Source: Paracoccus sanguinis
Lineage (GTDB): Bacteria; Pseudomonadota; Alphaproteobacteria; Rhodobacterales; Rhodobacteraceae
Length of the DNA: 64,000 nucleotides
Direction of reading: 5' to 3'
Assembly (NCBI RefSeq): GCF_900106665.1
Contig: NZ_FNNA01000004.1
Coordinates: forward strand, 62,001 to 126,000
Shown here: in pieces, positions 62,590 to 64,000 of the stretch
Position numbering within the stretch: the first letter of the stretch is position 1
Layout: the number at the start of each line of letters is the position of its first letter
Notes under the pieces: model-generated
Database searches by the model: none
What the model was told of the DNA's origin: nothing
What the model saw: only the letters and a program-made list of their open reading frames with translations
Translations under genes and position numbers: made by a program

Positions 62590-62677
62590 ATCGGCGGAAT
62601 GCGGCCGATGCCTGCGCCTGTCATGCGGCCGACACGCAGGCGGCGTCGGATGGCGGCCGACAACAGTCGGTGATGCT

Positions 62678-63667
62678 ATGCCCGCCATCCCCTCGCGCCC
62701 CGCGATACGCCTCGCCCTGACGCTGGCCCTTGCCACGCTGCCTGCCTCGGCCGGGCTCGGCGCGTCGGGCGGCGGTGCCCCGACGCTCTCGGCGGCGACG
62801 CTCGAGGCGCTGACCGACGACCTGCTGGCGCTGACGGATGGCGCGGAGGCCCCCGGCCGGGCGGCGGCGCGGGCCGAGCTCGCGGCGCTCGATGCGGCGC
62901 TCGGGGGGATGGACCCGACCCTGCAGCCGCTGCCTGCGGCGCTGGCGCAGGGGGCGGCGCTGGCCCGGCGGGCCGCGCATCCCGCCAGCCGCGCCGTCTT
63001 CGCCGACCTGACCCGCGACATGCTGGCCACCGCCCTGCGCGAGACGGGGGCCAAGGACGCCGGCCTGCTCGCCGCTTGGACGCGGCGCGACCCGATGCTG
63101 GCCGAGCTGGTGCCGGGGCAGGGGCTGAGCGCCGACGACCTCGAGGCCGGGCGCCGGCTTGCGGCGCTGGACCCCGAAGCGGGGCGCGTCACGGTGCAGG
63201 CGTTCTGGGACGCGCAGGCGGACGAGCCGGTGAACCGCGTCCTGCCGACAAGGATGGACGCCTGGACGGCGGGCGTGCTGGCCGCGTGGGACCGGCTCGA
63301 CCCGGCCGAGCGGGGGCTGGCGGTGGGGGTGCTCGACCACAGCGCCGTGCCGCCGGCCGCGCTGCTCGAGGCGGTGATCGGCACCGTTGACGTGCTGGGT
63401 TGGCTCGGCGCGGTCGACCTGCCCCTGACCCCGGCCGAGCGCGCCGCGAGCCCCGAGCTGGTCGCCTACATGCAGGCGGGGGCCTTTGCCGGGCCGGTGC
63501 GCCCGCTCCTCGAGGCGCGGGCCGAGGCGATGGTCGCCGCAGGGGTCGGGGCGGGGGCCGGGGCGGGCGAGGCCGCCGATCAGCTCATGCGGCTCAACAC
63601 CTGGTCGGCGATGACCGGCGAGATGCACAGCTGGGACGCCTACCGCTACATGACGCAGGGCTATTGA
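62678..63667 (+). CDS. hypothetical exported protein divergent from the secretion operon
   Basis: A 329-residue protein not recognised. A signal peptide-like stretch (about 8-28) is followed by a long Ala/Leu-rich helical region with DLTRDMLATALRE and MDAWTAGVLAAWDRLDPAERGLAV. The C-terminus contains EMHSWDAYRYMTQGY. It shares a short promoter spacer with the main secretion operon, so it may be co-regulated, but no functional link is visible in the sequence. Confidence 0.8.
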   Translation: MPAIPSRPAIRLALTLALATLPASAGLGASGGGAPTLSAATLEALTDDLLALTDGAEAPGRAAARAELAALDAALGGMDPTLQPLPAALAQGAALARRAAHPASRAVFADLTRDMLATALRETGAKDAGLLAAWTRRDPMLAELVPGQGLSADDLEAGRRLAALDPEAGRVTVQAFWDAQADEPVNRVLPTRMDAWTAGVLAAWDRLDPAERGLAVGVLDHSAVPPAALLEAVIGTVDVLGWLGAVDLPLTPAERAASPELVAYMQAGAFAGPVRPLLEARAEAMVAAGVGAGAGAGEAADQLMRLNTWSAMTGEMHSWDAYRYMTQGY

Positions 63668-63704
63668 GCGGCGTCTTGCGGCGTCCGGCAGGCCCCGCCC
63701 GGCC

Positions 63705-64000
63705 TCAGTTCCAGGTCTTCGAGCTGACCTTGCGCGCGTCGCGCACCTTTCCCTCGGCGTCGAAGCGCACCAGTACGGCGGTGTATTCGCCGCCGAACAG
63801 CGTCGGGCCGGCCATGTAGGCCCACGAATCGGGGAAGCTCTGGTCCGGCTCGCCCAGCCGGGCGCGCACCTCGTCGCGGGGGGTGCCGGGCGGGATCTCG
63901 GCGATGGCGGCCTCGATCAGCGCAAAGCGCGGCTCGGACTGGTCGGCCTTGCCCGCGACGGCCACCCAGGCCGCGCGGTCAAAGGTCGTCGCGGTGCCGG
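63705..64000 (-). CDS. hypothetical protein with SmpA/OmlA-like motif (partial, C-terminal part)
   Basis: The frame stays open to the right edge, so only the last 97 residues are seen. IPPGTPRDEVRARLGEPD resembles the small-protein-A type motif (G-x-x-R-x-E-V-x-x-x-L-G-x-P) found in outer-membrane-associated lipoproteins and related domains, followed by beta-strand-like segments. It is convergent with the preceding gene. Nothing more can be said without the N-terminus. Confidence 0.7.
   Translation of the reverse strand, partial: GTATTFDRAAWVAVAGKADQSEPRFALIEAAIAEIPPGTPRDEVRARLGEPDQSFPDSWAYMAGPTLFGGEYTAVLVRFDAEGKVRDARKVSSKTWN

Overview
The window is very GC-rich alphaproteobacterial DNA, most like Rhodobacteraceae (Rhodobacterales). 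The pointers are the DnaA-like plasmid replication module, a quinohemoprotein amine dehydrogenase operon of the Paracoccus denitrificans type, DUF1513/imelysin/di-heme iron genes, and GTGA/ATGA-coupled operons. The replication initiator, divergent parAB and four candidate parS palindromes indicate that the window is part of a plasmid or chromid. No rRNA, tRNA, CRISPR array, insertion sequence or prophage was seen.

Layout, left to right. 1-3246: sugar catabolism, probably L-fucose (ABC ATPase, amidohydrolase/lactonase, SDR dehydrogenase, divergent IclR regulator, FucU-type mutarotase). 3302-6936: replicon backbone (DnaA-like Rep, a 508-bp origin region, parA, parB, parS-like sites). 7156-12472: periplasmic oxidation cluster (GMC oxidoreductase with its Tat-exported small subunit, sorbosone-dehydrogenase-like protein, di-heme cytochrome c, VOC enzyme, ribbon-helix-helix protein). 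12551-17826: iron uptake cluster (DUF1513, imelysin, di-heme oxidoreductase, imelysin, HemP) behind a candidate iron-responsive operator. 17949-27992: IclR regulator and a peptide ABC transporter operon flanked by three metallopeptidase-type enzymes. 28031-40477: complete qhp gene set (qhpG divergent from qhpADCBEF, and qhpR), followed by an aldehyde dehydrogenase and an acyl-CoA synthetase, so primary amines can be taken to aldehyde, acid and acyl-CoA. 40499-43105: modABC with a molybdate-type operator. 43159-62678: a type III secretion system. 62678-64000: two genes of unknown role, the last cut by the window edge.

The type III secretion system is the outstanding region. Its order (secretin N-part, chaperones, I-J-K-L-N-O-Q-R-S-T-U, and a second block with needle-D-unknown-TPR-V-secretin) resembles the rhizobial (Rhc) family, including the split secretin. 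The secretin pore subunit is of the Tad/CpaC type and sits next to a CpaD-like lipoprotein. SctU lacks the NPTH autocleavage motif. A gene on the opposite strand between the two blocks, with its own terminator, encodes a GDPH-motif protein (DUF1521/VWD-like) that is the best candidate secreted substrate. No recognisable translocators, gatekeeper or needle ruler were found; a small glycine-rich hydrophobic protein next to two chaperone-like genes may fill one of these roles.
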